Notes under the pieces: generated by a model
Databases searched by the model: none
What the model was told of the DNA's origin: nothing
What the model saw: only the letters and a program-made list of their open reading frames with translations
Program-made: the position numbers and the translations under genes
In this document: positions 44,831-58,200 of the stretch, piece after piece
Numbering within the stretch: position 1 is the stretch's first letter
Layout: every line of letters begins with the position of its first letter
Source: Kalaharituber pfeilii
Taxonomy: Eukaryota > Ascomycota > Pezizomycetes > Pezizales > Pezizaceae
Assembly: GCA_015179045.1 (NCBI GenBank)
Contig: WHUZ01000014.1
Span: 124,001 to 188,000 of the forward strand
Length of the DNA: 64,000 bases
Direction of reading: 5' to 3'

Positions 44831-44877
44831 AACGCACACACATACACACGTACACACACTCACACATACACACACAA
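44831..44877. repeat. AC dinucleotide-rich array
   Basis: Interrupted CA/AC repeats (CACACACATACACACG and so on) in the 3' region of the FLC-like gene. Confidence 0.85.
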
Positions 44878-45080
44878 AAAGAAGGGAAAACCCCATTCCT
44901 GACTTCTGAATGATCCTGGTATGTGCGGAGTCCGTGCCATCCGATAATTTACAAAAACAAAACGATTAGAAAGATAAGAAAATGAAACGGCAATACAAGA
45001 TTTAGTCTATCTCGAGGTCTCGCAACTGCATTCCTCTAGCTCTCTTCAGCATGTGTTCCTTTCCATCGCTAGCAAAGTGT

Positions 45081-47843
45081 CTATAATGCTACTCCACGGT
45101 CTGTGATGTTTTCTTGAATCGATTGTGGGCTCTGATCCCGATTCACACTGATTTGACTTGCATTTCCAGCTTTCCCCTGTGAATATACACCCTGAACGGG
45201 CCCAGGTCGAGAGAATGACCTATAAGAGTGAGTACTATTCATGCTCCGTTGGCTCATTCTGCTGTCTTGTCTCTGAAATGGGGCCTGAGGTGGAAAACGT
45301 TGTGGGTTTGACACCTTTCGTTGTCCATCTCGGCTTCTTCCACTCCGGATGCTATCTGTATATGTACTCCTTCCATCATCGCTTCTACCACTGCTAATCA
45401 TTACCACTCCTAATGGTACCTGATTGCTTGTGTTCGTTGCAGAATGAGCTAAAGGATAACCGGAGGCGTCTCCGGGACCGGTGGGACTAACAATCACACC
45501 AGTTCCATGTCCATGTCCGTTGAAGCTCGTCATGCTCGTATTAGGTTCAGTTGGCTGTAATCCAGTGATATCCCGGGAGTCAACGCTTGTCGCTACAGAT
45601 TGTCTTCCATCCTCTGAGAACAAATGGGAAAAGGCCCTGTTTGAGTTGGCGGCTGGCACGGAGTCATTTGTGTGTGAAGGTGGCAAGAACGGGTCCGGCG
45701 TGCTAGTGTGCACATGATTTCCATATTCAGTTGCCGACGGAGGGTTCATTTCTGCCGAGTTTCTGTCTGTTTGTGCGGTTCTTAGGCCTGGATGTCCTTT
45801 CTTCCAGTCAAGCAAGGCATATATAGCGCTGACTACGGTTACAATCAACAGGATCAGGCACATAACAATGTTAAAAATGACAAACAACACGCCGACAATG
45901 GGCTTCGCCGGATTCTAAGTTCACATCCGTCAGTATTTAACCATGACCAGAAGCAACTTCAAAGCCCTAACTTACCGCTTGCCCATGAATAACCTCGGTA
46001 AATATTAACAAACAGACTGCATTTACCAATCCCACAGCGGCACTTGCAACCCCCAAAATATTTGTTGGCTTGTCCATCCAAGGTCGCACCCAGGCAACAC
46101 CAATCAACCATAACAGATCCATGACCAAAAATCCAATAGCCTGGGCAGTCCCTTTCACAGTTCCAACGGATGATTCGTCTTCTCCAGGAGCATTATACAA
46201 GTGTTGTTGAGAAAGCCCAATGAGCGCGGACTTGGTGAAAACGAAGAGACAAAGCGGCAAGACCCAATATGCACCAGATCTCCGGTATGGAATGGTTAAA
46301 ATGGTGAACTGTTTGAGGTCCCGAGATGCAGTAGCTTTCGCTTCCGATAACCCGGGATCGGAATCTCTCCATGATGTAAATGCCGGTTTCTCCCTAGCAG
46401 CACTCTTTGTCGAGAATCTCGCTAACGGACCTTTTGCGCTGAATGGCATGACTCCAGTACGCCTCAATAGCATATATAACTTTAATACCGCTTGTGCCAT
46501 CAAAATCGTAACCACAAGAAAGATGATCACTGCCAATACCACTGCTGCAGGGCTGTCCTTCATTGTAATCTCCCAAAGGGATAATGCAATTAATGCTGGA
46601 AATCCTATAATGACCAAGCAAAATGCAATCTTCTTGAGTATGATTTTCCAATGCTCTCGGAAGACGGTTAACCGATTATCCATTCCCACAACCCTCTTTC
46701 TTGCCATCAGCTCAACCAGTCCCCTGAAGACGAGGAATAGGATCACGACAACGGTGACGAAGAGGATGTACATGCTGTAGGACGTCAAGAAGAGATTTGT
46801 CTGTTCGATATTTGCTTTGAATGCAACTCTTTCAATGCCCTTGACCGTGATGTGTTCGTAGTTTTGCGGGTCGTCCTCATCAAGTTCCCGCCTTACCAAT
46901 GACCTCAGACTCATGCCCGGCATCATACTCAAGTCTCTTTTCGTCACAAGCACACTAGTCGCCGAGATTTGGTTGAACAACTCGCTTCTTTGGCCTCCAG
47001 TAGACCTAATATACCAATGAAAAAACGTTTGCAGAAAGTCCATCTCAACGATTCCCACGGCCCAGACAAGGTTTTGAGTCCAAGCTGACACAATGGGGGG
47101 CAATGGAACGCTTGTCATTCCAATCAAAGCCTGGTTCTGCAGAAATGTAAAAAATGCCAAGCTATATGCGGCGTACTTCGCAGTTGCGAGATGATAATAG
47201 TGCAGGGAAGGGTTCGAAGCTGATATTACGACCATCGCCCAAAACAAAGCACCCCCAGCAATGAATGCTGTTACCCATGATACAGCTCCCTTTTCTATTG
47301 TGACACCATTTGTCAAGAGGGCATCTACACATGCAAGAGGTTCCCTCTTTTCATCTGCAGACACAATTTCAATTCTGACATAACCATCAAGATCCGGAAC
47401 CTGAAACGCGACACCTGATTGAGATGTTAGTCTTTCCTTGGAAAATTAAAGATACTACAGCTGTACGTACTAGGAATTTGTGCCACCAGATCCTCGCCAA
47501 CATTTTCGTTGCTCTGGATATACAATCTCCGAGGACTCATGGGGCACAGCTGCGTCCATTCGGCCCTCTCACAGGGGTCGAAAGAAAGATCGAAAACTTT
47601 GAATCCATAAGCATAAACGGTCGCCAGCACATGTACCTTCCCCGATATCGCCGAGTAGCCATTGATATCAAAGTGCAGCTTGGAAGTATTAGTGTGAAAA
47701 GCGACATCGACATAGGTAGCTGTAATTCCTGAATTCTTCATGCATGGCTTCAGAGAACGAGTTCCAATCATATAGTCCTTCGCAAGGACAGAGCTGCATA
47801 AGACTAGCGGAGCCCATGCTGTCAACGGGTTAAACCACCGCAT
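45081..47843 (-). CDS. TRP-like / flavin-carrier (FLC) family membrane protein
   Basis: Fungal TRP/FLC-family protein. Yeast members (Flc1-3) act in ER/Golgi and vacuolar calcium handling, heme/FAD transport and cell-wall maintenance. Proposed exons (minus): 47843-47471, 47414-45976 and 45914-45081, giving 881 aa with both joints in phase (AQIPS|VAFQVPDLDGY and VIHGQA|NPAKPIVGVLF). A signal peptide (MRWFNPLTAWAPLVLCSSVLA) precedes a Cys-containing ML-like lumenal domain (DVAFHTNTSKLHFDINGYSA). A TRP-type domain with about nine membrane segments follows (such as YILFVTVVVILFLVFRGLVEL and FCLVIIGFPALIALSLWEI). The cytosolic tail is long, Ser/Thr/Pro-rich and poorly conserved. Subfamily (Flc2-like or Pkd2-like) cannot be fixed from sequence alone. 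Confidence 0.9.
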
Positions 47844-48256
47844 GGCGAGAGTTGCTGAGATTCTTGAATATTATACATATTAGTTATATCTTATCTTCCC
47901 GTCGGTGGAGAGATATCCCCACCAGTAAAATATTGCGACAATGGTCACCACAGCCTTCGTGGTAGATTTAATATTGAATTTGTTGACGTAAGGCCTTGGA
48001 TTGGTGCATGTAGCGTGTTTCTGCGAATGCTCGTTATGCAGCCCGTGATACTGAAGTCCCTTTTCGTTACTTTCTAATGAAGTCTCGTTTCCGTCTAAAA
48101 AAGAAAGCTGTCCGTGAAGCCTTATCCCGATCTAAAAGGTGCCAAAACAGGTTAAGGAAACCAGCGAACGCAAGCAACGAGGGAAAATACTGTAGCCCGG
48201 TGACGCTGCAGAGGGAAGAGCAAGATTCGGCGGTGAAACGAGCGATGGCTGGCTTT

Positions 48257-48272
48257 GGGGGGGGGGGGGGGG
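48257..48272. repeat. Poly(G) run of 16
   Basis: Uninterrupted G run upstream of the FLC-like gene, prone to length errors. Confidence 0.9.
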
Positions 48273-48426
48273 TAGCGAGAGTGATGTGCAGTCTGCTGTA
48301 AGCCTGGCTGCTGGAGTCTTTGAGGATGTGCAGGATTGGCCGCCGAGCTAAAAACGAGTGGAGTGCGGTCCGACCGAGAGGGCCGCAGTTTCAGCGACGA
48401 AGGGGTTGGTGGGGGATGCTGATGAT

Positions 48427-48478
48427 AGCCAGCAGAGGGAGGGAGGGGAGGGGAGGGGAGGGGAGCGGAGGGGAGCGG
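48427..48478. repeat. GGGGA/GGGAG purine array
   Basis: About eight GGGGA-type units, then GGAGCGG variants. It resembles the purine tract at 3100-3285 in composition. Confidence 0.85.
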
Positions 48479-48667
48479 ACGTGGATCACCCACTGAAGTT
48501 TATAGCGGACGCACTGAAAAGCAGCCGCTTGCTGAGCAATCAGCAGGGAACAAGCGCACAGCTCACGCCGCCGCACACGGGTCACGCAGGAATTCAATAA
48601 CGCTGTGCAGTACTCGTACAGTAGAGCACTCGAGTACGCTTGCAAGGTTGCGACGCAGCGCACCACC

Positions 48668-48712
48668 CGTGCCCCTTGCCCCTTGCTCCTTGCTCCTTGC
48701 CCGCCTCCTGCC
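48668..48712. repeat. CCCCTTG/CTCCTTG heptamer array
   Basis: Four CCCCTTG-CTCCTTG units followed by CCCGCCTCCTGC variants. Confidence 0.8.
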
Positions 48713-51700
48713 CGCCGTCGGATTTGCCAGGGACGGGTCAGCAAGCAGCACCGAACTCGTCGGCGCAAAGGGGCTGAGGAGCAAGCACCGTGGCCTCAGC
48801 TTAGCTGCGGGCGGCGTTGGGAAGTACTCGAGTACTCGTACAGTAAGAAATCAGTAGTATGGATTGTCGCCTGGATGCTGAAGCGGCGTATCATATCTTA
48901 TTTTGAGTTTGGGCATCGGCTCTTATTTTATTTATGATACGATCAAGCCCGCAACCGCAGCGAAGCAGTGAAGACGCTTCCGCTATGTCTATTTCGTGCT
49001 ACTATTCCGGCCTGATGTTTCTACTAGTACAGCGGGCAGGGTTAGAAATAGTATCATAATGCATTGGATAGACCCCAATAACCTTCCGTTGTGCACCGGT
49101 CTTGACCTTGGCTAAACGGCCTGATCGAAGCATCCTTGGCAGCCGACGCTCAAACCCCCTGACCTGAGTATGATAGCGAGAATTCAATCGACTCTATCTT
49201 GGCCGGCATATGACCTTGAACTGCTCTTTGAGACCCCCATCCTGCATCTTGGCCCACGATAAGTGCATCCGTCATAATGTACCAACTTGCATGCATTCGC
49301 TAGGGGATGCTTTTTGAAGTTCTTGCATAAGAAACTGGCGCTGAGAATTGCAACGAAATCATTTACCAGATGTTATCAGCTTAGGTATGGCTATAACGTA
49401 TCCTTGAATATCCATTGTTCACCCATCGCAGAATGAGAGAAATTTGCATTGGATTACGTGTGAGTAACCCCCCCAAGGGAACACGCAACCTCTTCTGGTC
49501 ATTTGTGTGCGGCGGGCGGCCGAGTATTTGAGCTTTCTAAATTTAGCACCTGCCTGCTTTGTGTGTGCATAGACCTTCCTTGTGATTTTCATTGGTCGGA
49601 AGCGCTCTAACGTAGGTAAGTATCTGCTTGCGGCTAAGTTATGGGAGAGCCTTCATCCCCCCCCCCCCCATGCTCAGAATATGGAACCTTCCGAAATCAA
49701 TTTAGGCACGTCGGATATCAATTTTCCTGTTCTCGTACCCAGCGAAGGCCGAAAATAATAGTCTGGGCACGAGAACCACAATATTCTCAAGTAATGGGGC
49801 TCAAATATATGGAAGCAGAACAAATAGCGGGTTTCAGATTAGACTGTCTCCAACATAAAATGAAATCCGGCAGACAAACCAGTTTATCCGGTCTGTAGTC
49901 TGAGTACCCCTCTTGCGAAAATCGGAATTTTTTTTGGCAAATCCCGAAACCGGTTCTGGGTCCCCCAGAAACCCAACAGAATTTATGCATGCCACGACCC
50001 CCGGATACTGCATCAAGGCCTGCAATATGCATCATATATATGCAGTTGTCGCAAAAATCCGACCGGATTTATTTCCACGAAAAACGCGAAAATGAACTGG
50101 TTTAACTGGCTTGTACCTTGATAAAATTTTGTATGGAGATGGCTAGATTTTCCGGACTTGATAAGAATTTGAAATCCGGAAAATTCGGCCGGATTCTCCT
50201 AATCTGAATACCGCAAATAACGTGCTCAATTCGCTAATTCGAATATCGTTTAAAATTTAGTACTCTTGATGTCGACACCTGTAAAATTGGTCCTATTGAT
50301 CCATTGTCGATGGTTGCGTAAACCCACTTTGTAGTCTCATAAACGGAAAACCCAACTTTCCATCAGGCTGGTTACGAAAACACTTCTAAAGGCTGGATGC
50401 CCCCGGGCGTAATAAACACAGGCCATTGGTTGCAGATGAGTTACTAGTACTCGAATACATACAAGCGCTCACCTGACCTGTGATCAATTCAACCAAGCTC
50501 GCATCTGGTAAGGAACCGCAGTTTTGGTGGTAACCTAAGCCCCATACACTTACTTCGTTACAAAAATTTCGATCGACGTCCTAACTTTTTATCCCCGCTG
50601 CTACAACAACAATACTGACACCGCATTATCATGTCCGAGTACAGTGTACAGAGGTATGTACTCATGAATTCAACAATTGTATAGGCTCTTGTTCAAGAGG
50701 AATCAATTTGACTTTTTGACGTATCGGCACATTAATGGCTTGGTAGATTCGGTTGCGGTACAAGCCTGTGCTTGCTTCGAGACTGGGTCATTGATGTGAT
50801 TGATACCCTTCTTATCCATATGGCGCTCCTTACCAGAAAAAGAACATTATATATAATTGTTCGTAGAGATAATCAGGAGAAAATTCTGGTTAGCCAATAG
50901 CAGCCATAAGATGTAACAAGGAGTTAGTCCAAATTTGATCACTCTAGCAGCAGGTCAATTATTAATGTCACAAGGAAAGGTTAGGATAAGGTTTGTCGTA
51001 GTTAAGGCAATGTTTTGAACGTTGATAAGAGATACGCGTGTATATGCTGTGGAAAGCATGCTGACTGTACTCCCCGTCCCAGTTGATAAAATAATTAAGG
51101 ATTTGCCTCCTTGGTCGCCTGTATATAAAACCAAGAAAATCGAACACAGACTACAGTGGATTGAAGCCCCGGTACGGATAGTGCTAAGATATTCGAAGTT
51201 CGAGAGGGATTAGGGAGTTTATCTCATCCATTTGCTCCTCTCTATCAATTTAATTCTTTCTCTTAGTTTATACCAAAAGGTTCGTTACACGGGTTCATGA
51301 GTGTTTTCACCCAGGACCTTGGTAGTCGAGTTGACGTCGTCAAAGTGCCCCAGGCGGCTGCCAAACTCTCTGCGGGCCGGGACAGATTGTAAAGATAACT
51401 ATTTCATATTCGTTCGCTGGCCGTGCCGGGTTCAGCCAACATGGTCCAGAAGGGCCACCCATCAGCTTACAATTGGGTGATGTTAGTTTAGCGCTGCAAT
51501 CTTCCTCTAGCATATTATGTGCAGATGAGGTTCGTAGTGCCAACCAGACTAAGGATCGTACTTCTATTGACGTGTCAAATGCAGTGACTAGAAGCGGTAC
51601 CATCTTTAGCAACCACTGATACTATCCTATTGAAGTTAAGCATATCTAAGAAATACCGTGTCAAATTGCCTTGACAGAGGTTGGCAAATTCTCCAGAACG

Positions 51701-52593
51701 GTGTAGTCTGGTTGCAACAGAACGGTGCCGGGATAGATTCAAATAGGAACTGAGGTGTGATTGGAAGATGGAGTTACCTATAGTCCGGTACCAATGGAAC
51801 TCAAAGTCTGGCGAGGTATTCAAGCAAACTACAATAATAACGCAATCTGCCAAATTTATTCGGTTTGGCAACTCTAACCAACAGCATTTCTGCCGAGGGC
51901 TCTGGAGGCTGTTTAAACTACTATGACATTGCGGGTCGAGACTATGGTATAATTGTTAGTGGTTCGTTTTCTACAGCAAAAAATGGAGCTCTTCGTCTCG
52001 GATAGCTCTAACGCTGTCACAAATACAATTTACTTTTCAAGTCTCCATCTCTACTTGCCTTGGGCTAAGCAACAGCATTCGTTTTTGTATATGAGATTTG
52101 AACCTCAGGGAACCGTGGAATTGAGAACTTTCGTTACCCTGACATTTCAAGTCTACCACGAAGTGTTCAGTTATTCTCACGGCCACCATCACTTCTTCTC
52201 AGCAGTGAGCTATAAGCAACCTACGAAGCCTCATGTTATGAATATCTTCATCACAGCAGGCATCAATTGAATCGAGATACCTATTGATAAGGTGAAGATG
52301 TGGAATAGGTTGTAAGAGAAGCTTGGTGACAGCTCGAGACCTAAGCAGCTTGAGACTACTTATTCTGTGTTTGGAGGAAACTAGTTTCACGGCCCTGTGG
52401 GTGATCAATTTTCCTATGACACCGTTGCGGCGAGCCAGTACTGAAACTGTGCAAATGGCCATGGGCTAATCTCGTGTTATTGGATAAGCAGTGGTCAATT
52501 CAAGTATATATGATGAGGTTACTATGGAGGTTGCTTAGCGAATACTGAAGGCCATGATAAATCAGCTGGTATCAAAGCTCAGGCAAGTGTGAG

Positions 52594-52791
52594 TTGATGA
52601 GGATTATATTTAGGGAGAAGAAAATTGACATCATTGGTGCCGAAACTAGCTATTATGTTCCTTCTCTGGCCCTCCGGCCCATGAAAACCAGTTCTGCCGT
52701 ACTGTTCATAATAAACCATCAAGCATTAAATGATCGTCAGCGTGAAACCGCATTAATTATTGTCAAAGCGGCCGAACGTATCAAGGTGTGA
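52594..52791 (+). other. Short unassigned ORF, possible gene remnant
   Basis: 65 codons with ordinary protein-like composition (LALRPMKTSSAVLFIINHQA, NDRQRETALIIVKAAERIKV). The surrounding sequence has stops in all frames and no matching exon, so this could be the last exon of a decayed gene. I recognise no family. Confidence 0.2.
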
Positions 52792-55267
52792 GGCCTCACG
52801 TAAGCAACTACAGACTTCACCGACCCCGTCGACGCTAGCCGCTCATATATACACATGCCGTCACCGAGTATCATCTCGAACTTGGTGTTTATGCTAACCT
52901 ATATGTCAGCCTCTTTCCAAACAAACATGAAGAATACCTCCTCCCAAGATGGTGACGGCTACTGACTGAACGGGCTTGGGTACGGAGGGAGATTCCTACG
53001 AGAGTACGAAGTATTGTGGGGCAGATAAGCAGTGTGAATTGCAGAATGCAAGGATCTTTCGAGGGCAGAAGTCAATTCGTAATTATAAGCTTTAGCACAA
53101 GACCCAAGGGGAGTAGTGCTTGGTAGTTTTTATTTTCGCTTGTGGAGGACATGGCATTTGTGTTCTTGTTCTTGTCACTCCCTTTTGTAGATCTATTTTC
53201 TTGTCCCGGGTAACAAGAGGAAATATTTGGCCCTCCAGGCACTCTGCCGTGGGTAATAATAGGCGGGCCCGAGTCGATCGGAGACAAGAATTTGCGTTAA
53301 GCGGTGAGTTCGCCGGACGTTGGAAGGGTATCAGGGTAATGGTAAGATGACAGTAAGAAGGGTCAAGCTAACATGAGAAACAATCTCGCACCCTTGGAAG
53401 AATAACACGTAATTACCAGATATGGTTATATTTGAGCCAATTTGTGATAATTGCGAGTTTTTAGGCTTTCGTAATCCATTTGAAGGCAACAATATTGCTA
53501 ACTTACATTCATGTTCAAAATACATATCAGTGCAGTGTATTTTTCGATTTTTATCCTCCATTGCCTGGAGCTCAATTCTCAAGTATCAGTACACCGTGCA
53601 CCACCACCCACAATTGTCTGCCATTGGCGTCTCAAGATGGGCACCGAAATGTTGATAAATATATTTAAGCGACCCAAAGGCAGGGAGCTGACAAGAAAGA
53701 TTCGCGTAACTGGGCGAATTCGCAACGATCAACGACGAAGTGCAGGCGACAACAACCGCAATAAATAACCTCGGTGGTGAGGCGGCGTCGATGGTAACAG
53801 CCACAGATAGTCAGCATTGTGTGAATCTCACCAGCAATCTTGCATAGCGTGTGCGCGTGTCCTCCAAAGAGGAGAGGAAGGGTAGCAGACACCGGGTAGT
53901 GGGACAGAGAGGACAGTCAACAGTACAGAGTTAGGAGAGCTCATGTATCTGCTGACGTGGAAAAGAACCATGCCTAAGAGGACTGAGAAAGCAGGAGAGG
54001 ACAAATGTAGTCAATGACAGCAGCTCTCTGGGTGTCGTGGCATCAAGGGCCAAGGGCTGTGAGCTTGAAGAGCTGAGGAGGTAGCCAGCACCGAAGGATG
54101 GAGAAGGCGGACGGAATCAAGGAGTTGGTAGATGCGGTAGCAGACGCCCGCGATAAGGGCAGCTATAAAGTTAATACATAAGTACATAGTTCTGGTCTCA
54201 CAAGCCAGCCATTGTCTCATCATCCTTGTCCCAGCAGGACTGCATAAGAGCTCTGAACAACCTAAAAAAAATTAAAAAAATAAAAATCCTTCAGAATCCA
54301 TTGGATGCATAGCATATTAGTAACTAGATACTTATGTAATTCTTACTCGTGCCGAGACTACATAACTCTTACTCTTACCGTGGGACTCGCAAAGCCGTGT
54401 CTGACTGAGTGTAAGCAGTAGGCCAGCAAAGCCAGAATTCTTGACCTATTCTGTCCCCATTCTTACAGGTTATGGTTATAGCTGTGGAACAAGATCCACG
54501 TTGCCCTTGACCCTCGATAAATATTGCATACCGTCAAAATCCTATATACCATAATGTTCTTTTACAAAGCAGTCAAGTTATACTATCCCTATCCTGTATG
54601 AAGTAACCTCCCATCCATGGAAAGAAATACTACCCGCCTAAAAGCAAAAATATATCCAAGCAGCTAATTTGTTCGCATAGCATGCCTTCACGCCGTTCAT
54701 CAGGGTTTACTCCTATCATTCTCAGTTTTTCCCAACCGTAACCATAGAAAGATACAACACAGAAAAAGTGAAAAGAACCTAGCGGAAACAGAACATGCAT
54801 AGTTACAAATTTGTTATTTAAAAAAATTCGATTGTATCAAGTAATAACAAGAAATGAAGGAAAAAAGGGGGATAGAAGAGACAAAAACTGAACATTGCCC
54901 CAAGTGAACTAGTTCTTTGTTGGAGAGTATGAAAAAGGAAAAGAAACATGAAAACGCACAAAAGTCAAAAAAATAAAATAAAAAATAACTCCCGTAACCC
55001 ATGAATGCCCATGTACAAGAAAGAACTCATAAAACTGAGACCAAGGAACAAATTCCCTTCCAAGAGCATAGAATAGGAAAGCTATTACCGCACAAAACAA
55101 GTGTATATGCAGTGTTGAAAGAAAGGAGGCCAAATAATTCGCCAGACAGCACATAAGTACCTAGCTCACGGTTATAATGCTTGCAGGACGAACTTATCAC
55201 AAAATATTTTGGTCTCTCGATGTGACCGGTACATTTCCGATTGAAAAGCATTGTAATCAAATCAAGT
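52792..55267. other. Gene-poor region downstream of VID21
   Basis: About 2.5 kb with only short ORFs lacking recognisable content. It should include the VID21 3' UTR at its right end. No tRNA or repeat of note. Confidence 0.45.
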
Positions 55268-58200
55268 TCATGTCTGTGGGGCTTGGGGCTGTTGTGGTAG
55301 CTGCTGCTGCGGCACCCCGGTCATGTGTGCCTGCTGAACCTGCGACTGTCTTGGACTTTGCTGCTGAACGGGAACGTGGCCTTGTTGCTGTCCTATACTT
55401 TGACTTCGCTGCAACGGATGTCCCACACTTTGCATGCTTGCGCTCCTCTGCAAAAGATTCTGGTTTTGTTGAGGTGTTGTGCCCCTTGATACTACGCCCC
55501 CTACAACAGTGCTTTGGGGCAACTGTGCAGGGTTCGGGCTTCCCTGTCGCTGCTGCTGCTGCTGCTGCTGTTGTGCCAATAGATGTTGTTGGTACCTTAA
55601 GGCCTGTTGCTGTTGATATAGTTGTTGCTGCTGTGCATTCATTGCTCCGTTCACTCCAGTCGTAACTGGAGTGGCTCCTGGTTGTACTCCAATGTTCGAA
55701 AGTTGTTGCTGCCGGAGTTGCATATGATACTCATTAAGACGCTGCTCGGTCAGCTTTTGAATCTCAGCTGGGGAGAGATTTGGATGATGGCGTTGAATCC
55801 ACTGTGATATGGATTGTGGGCTTGGAGGAACATGGTGCTGAACGTGTTGTAGTTGATGAAGGCGAGGTGATCCGGCTTGTCCCTGTGCTGGGATATTCAT
55901 TGGCGGACGATGTTGGGAGGATATACCGTTAGACGTGTTGTTCTCTCCGTTTGCATGATGTTGCTTCACACCAGCCCCATTTGCCGCTGCATTTAGTGCT
56001 TGTTGCTGGGCGGCAATAATCGCATGTTGGGAGTAGTTCATTGGTATACCACCTATTCCCACTGCACTTCCATTTTGCGCCTGTTGAGCAGCTGCAGCGG
56101 CTGCAGCGGCTGCTACAGCCATCTGTTGCTGTTGCTGTTGGTGTGCTTTCATCCTCAACATTTGTTGCACTTGTTCAGGTGTCAAGTTTGTTGGTCTCAT
56201 TAATCCTGGCGCTGCAGAATGTTGGCGGAGCCCCATGGGAATATTTGCTGCGGCCGCACCATTTACCTGAGGCACTCCTTGTACACTATTGTGTGGAATT
56301 CCGTTCATGCCAGGAACAGGCGCCCCACTGGATACGGGAACAATACCATTCGGTAATGTGTGTGGTACTGAGGGTGATGCACGATGAACAGGAATACCTG
56401 CTGTTCCCGGAGGCAATCCATTCGAGTTGGAAGTATTAACTACAGGGCTATTAACTCCAGGTGCGCCATTCCTCACTTGAGCAGGATGGTGCTGCATTGG
56501 GATACCATTTGCAAAGGCGTGAGGCTGAGCTGGGTGGGCACGGTGAGTCTGCCCAGCCTGTAAAGTTAGAAGTGACTGCCAGTTTAACCATATATTCATG
56601 AAACTTCAAAAGGAGGTAATCGCTGAACTTACCCTTTGCTGTGCAAGAAGTGCTGCCTTCTCTTGCGCCAGTTTCTCCTGCTTCAGCTCACGCTCATACT
56701 TCATCTTGCTGAAATAGGCAGGGACGAAGTTTTGGAGCTTAGGTTTTGTTTGACTCTGTAGCTCAGCTTTTCGATTGGCAATACCGGCAGCTGTAAGAAA
56801 GTTACTACAATTCAAACTTCAATATAATAAGCGGGATGACATACCATTTTGCTGTTTTGTCATAGTTACCTCTCTCCTCTTAGCTAACTTCCGCATACTA
56901 TCAAATAATGATACAAATTTGGTGTTTTTCCTCCTCTCTACTCTCACTGGATTATTTCCCCTTCGCCTAATCGTAGGAGTACTCGAGCCGCTACCTCCAG
57001 TACCATTCTGGGCAGTCGCGGAAACATTGCTAGGTACGTTAATCTTGCTCGAAATCTCTATCCTTTGTTGAATTCCTTTGTAGTAGGGACTTTTAGCAAA
57101 GTCTACAGAATTCTCTATCTGCAGATACCTCTCAAAGCATTCCCAAGGTGATCTTCTCTCAGAAGTAGAATGTAAATCACCTTTGAATGTCATAAATGTA
57201 GAGATAAGAGACCAATTCTGAGGATAGCGTTGCACAAGATCCTTCAACTTTTCGTCCTCTGAAGGTAGCCAATGCGAGGGTTGTCTGTTCTCGAAGAACG
57301 CAACTGGAGGGAAGGCGGGTGGCTTAAAATTGTGCCCTTGGCGCATACGATTGAGGATATGCTTGAAGCTAGGATTGAACAAGGCCACATTGGTACTTTC
57401 CGGAGGAAGCGGGACTGGTTGCGTTTGTGACATCGATTTTTCTGGATTACCTGCAAAGGATCCATTCTGAATATCTCCAGGAAGCAGGTCTTCAGCGTCA
57501 CTATCATCTGCGAACAAATTATAGTTTTCCTCATATTCATAGCGACTCCTTTTCCTTGGGGGACCTTCTTCCTTAAATTTCATTATAGCGACACATAATT
57601 TGCTGACCGGGATGATTGGCATCTGCCAGTTTTCCTCAAATTGATTGTCAAGAATAGAGGGGTCAATTGGAAGGGTTGGTGGAGCAAAAATAGGAAGTTG
57701 TGATAAAATCTCGTTTGCTGAATCTGTGAGCGGCATTTCGAATACAGTCTCTCCTGGTCCCAAAGTAAACAGCTGTGCAGGAGGATTCCCAAGGTGGGTG
57801 AACATATCCGCCTCTTCATTCTCATACTGGTCACCAATATCACATTCTGTTTTGACTCCCATCTCGGCAAGTGACTCGTTCCGCAATAGCCTTGAAGGTT
57901 CCGGAGACTGTGCAATTTCCATGTAATACTTGCTTATGGGTTCGGGTTTAGGAGTCTTGAGTGAGTTTTCCATTTCCTGATCCTCCGTATCATTATCATT
58001 CGGAATAATAGTTTCATGATGTCCTTCCTCCGCTACAGCCAGCATGTCTTGAGGCAGCAACTTTCTTCCTTTAACACCCATTCTCTTTGACCATTCTTGT
58101 CTATTCATACACAAAAAAGGCCTCTCTTCAGGTTGCGCATTATGCCATTGCATGACCATGTCAGCTATCTGTTTGCATTGTGCAATTTTGAGCCTCCTCT

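Larger units (their letters stand above)
43164..45080. other. Convergent intergenic region
   Basis: About 1.9 kb between the ends of the oxidoreductase and FLC-like genes. It holds a run of 33 A (43807-43839) and an AC-rich array (about 44831-44877). ORFs are short and unrecognised. Confidence 0.5.
47844..52593. other. Gene-poor region upstream of the FLC-like gene
   Basis: About 4.75 kb. The left 1 kb is GC-rich with simple repeats (G16, GGGGA units, CCCCTTG units) and recurring GTACTCGAGTAC-like palindromes near 48632 and 48827. The remainder is AT-rich with no gene I can support. Around 49860-50200, CCGGA/TCCGG motifs in both orientations suggest an old, eroded transposon, but I cannot define ends. 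Confidence 0.45.

Noticed and set aside
55177..55665. Plus-strand ORF rich in Ala and Val opposite the end of VID21
   Set aside because: It is the antisense of the poly-Gln (CAG) region of VID21, which always reads as such a frame.
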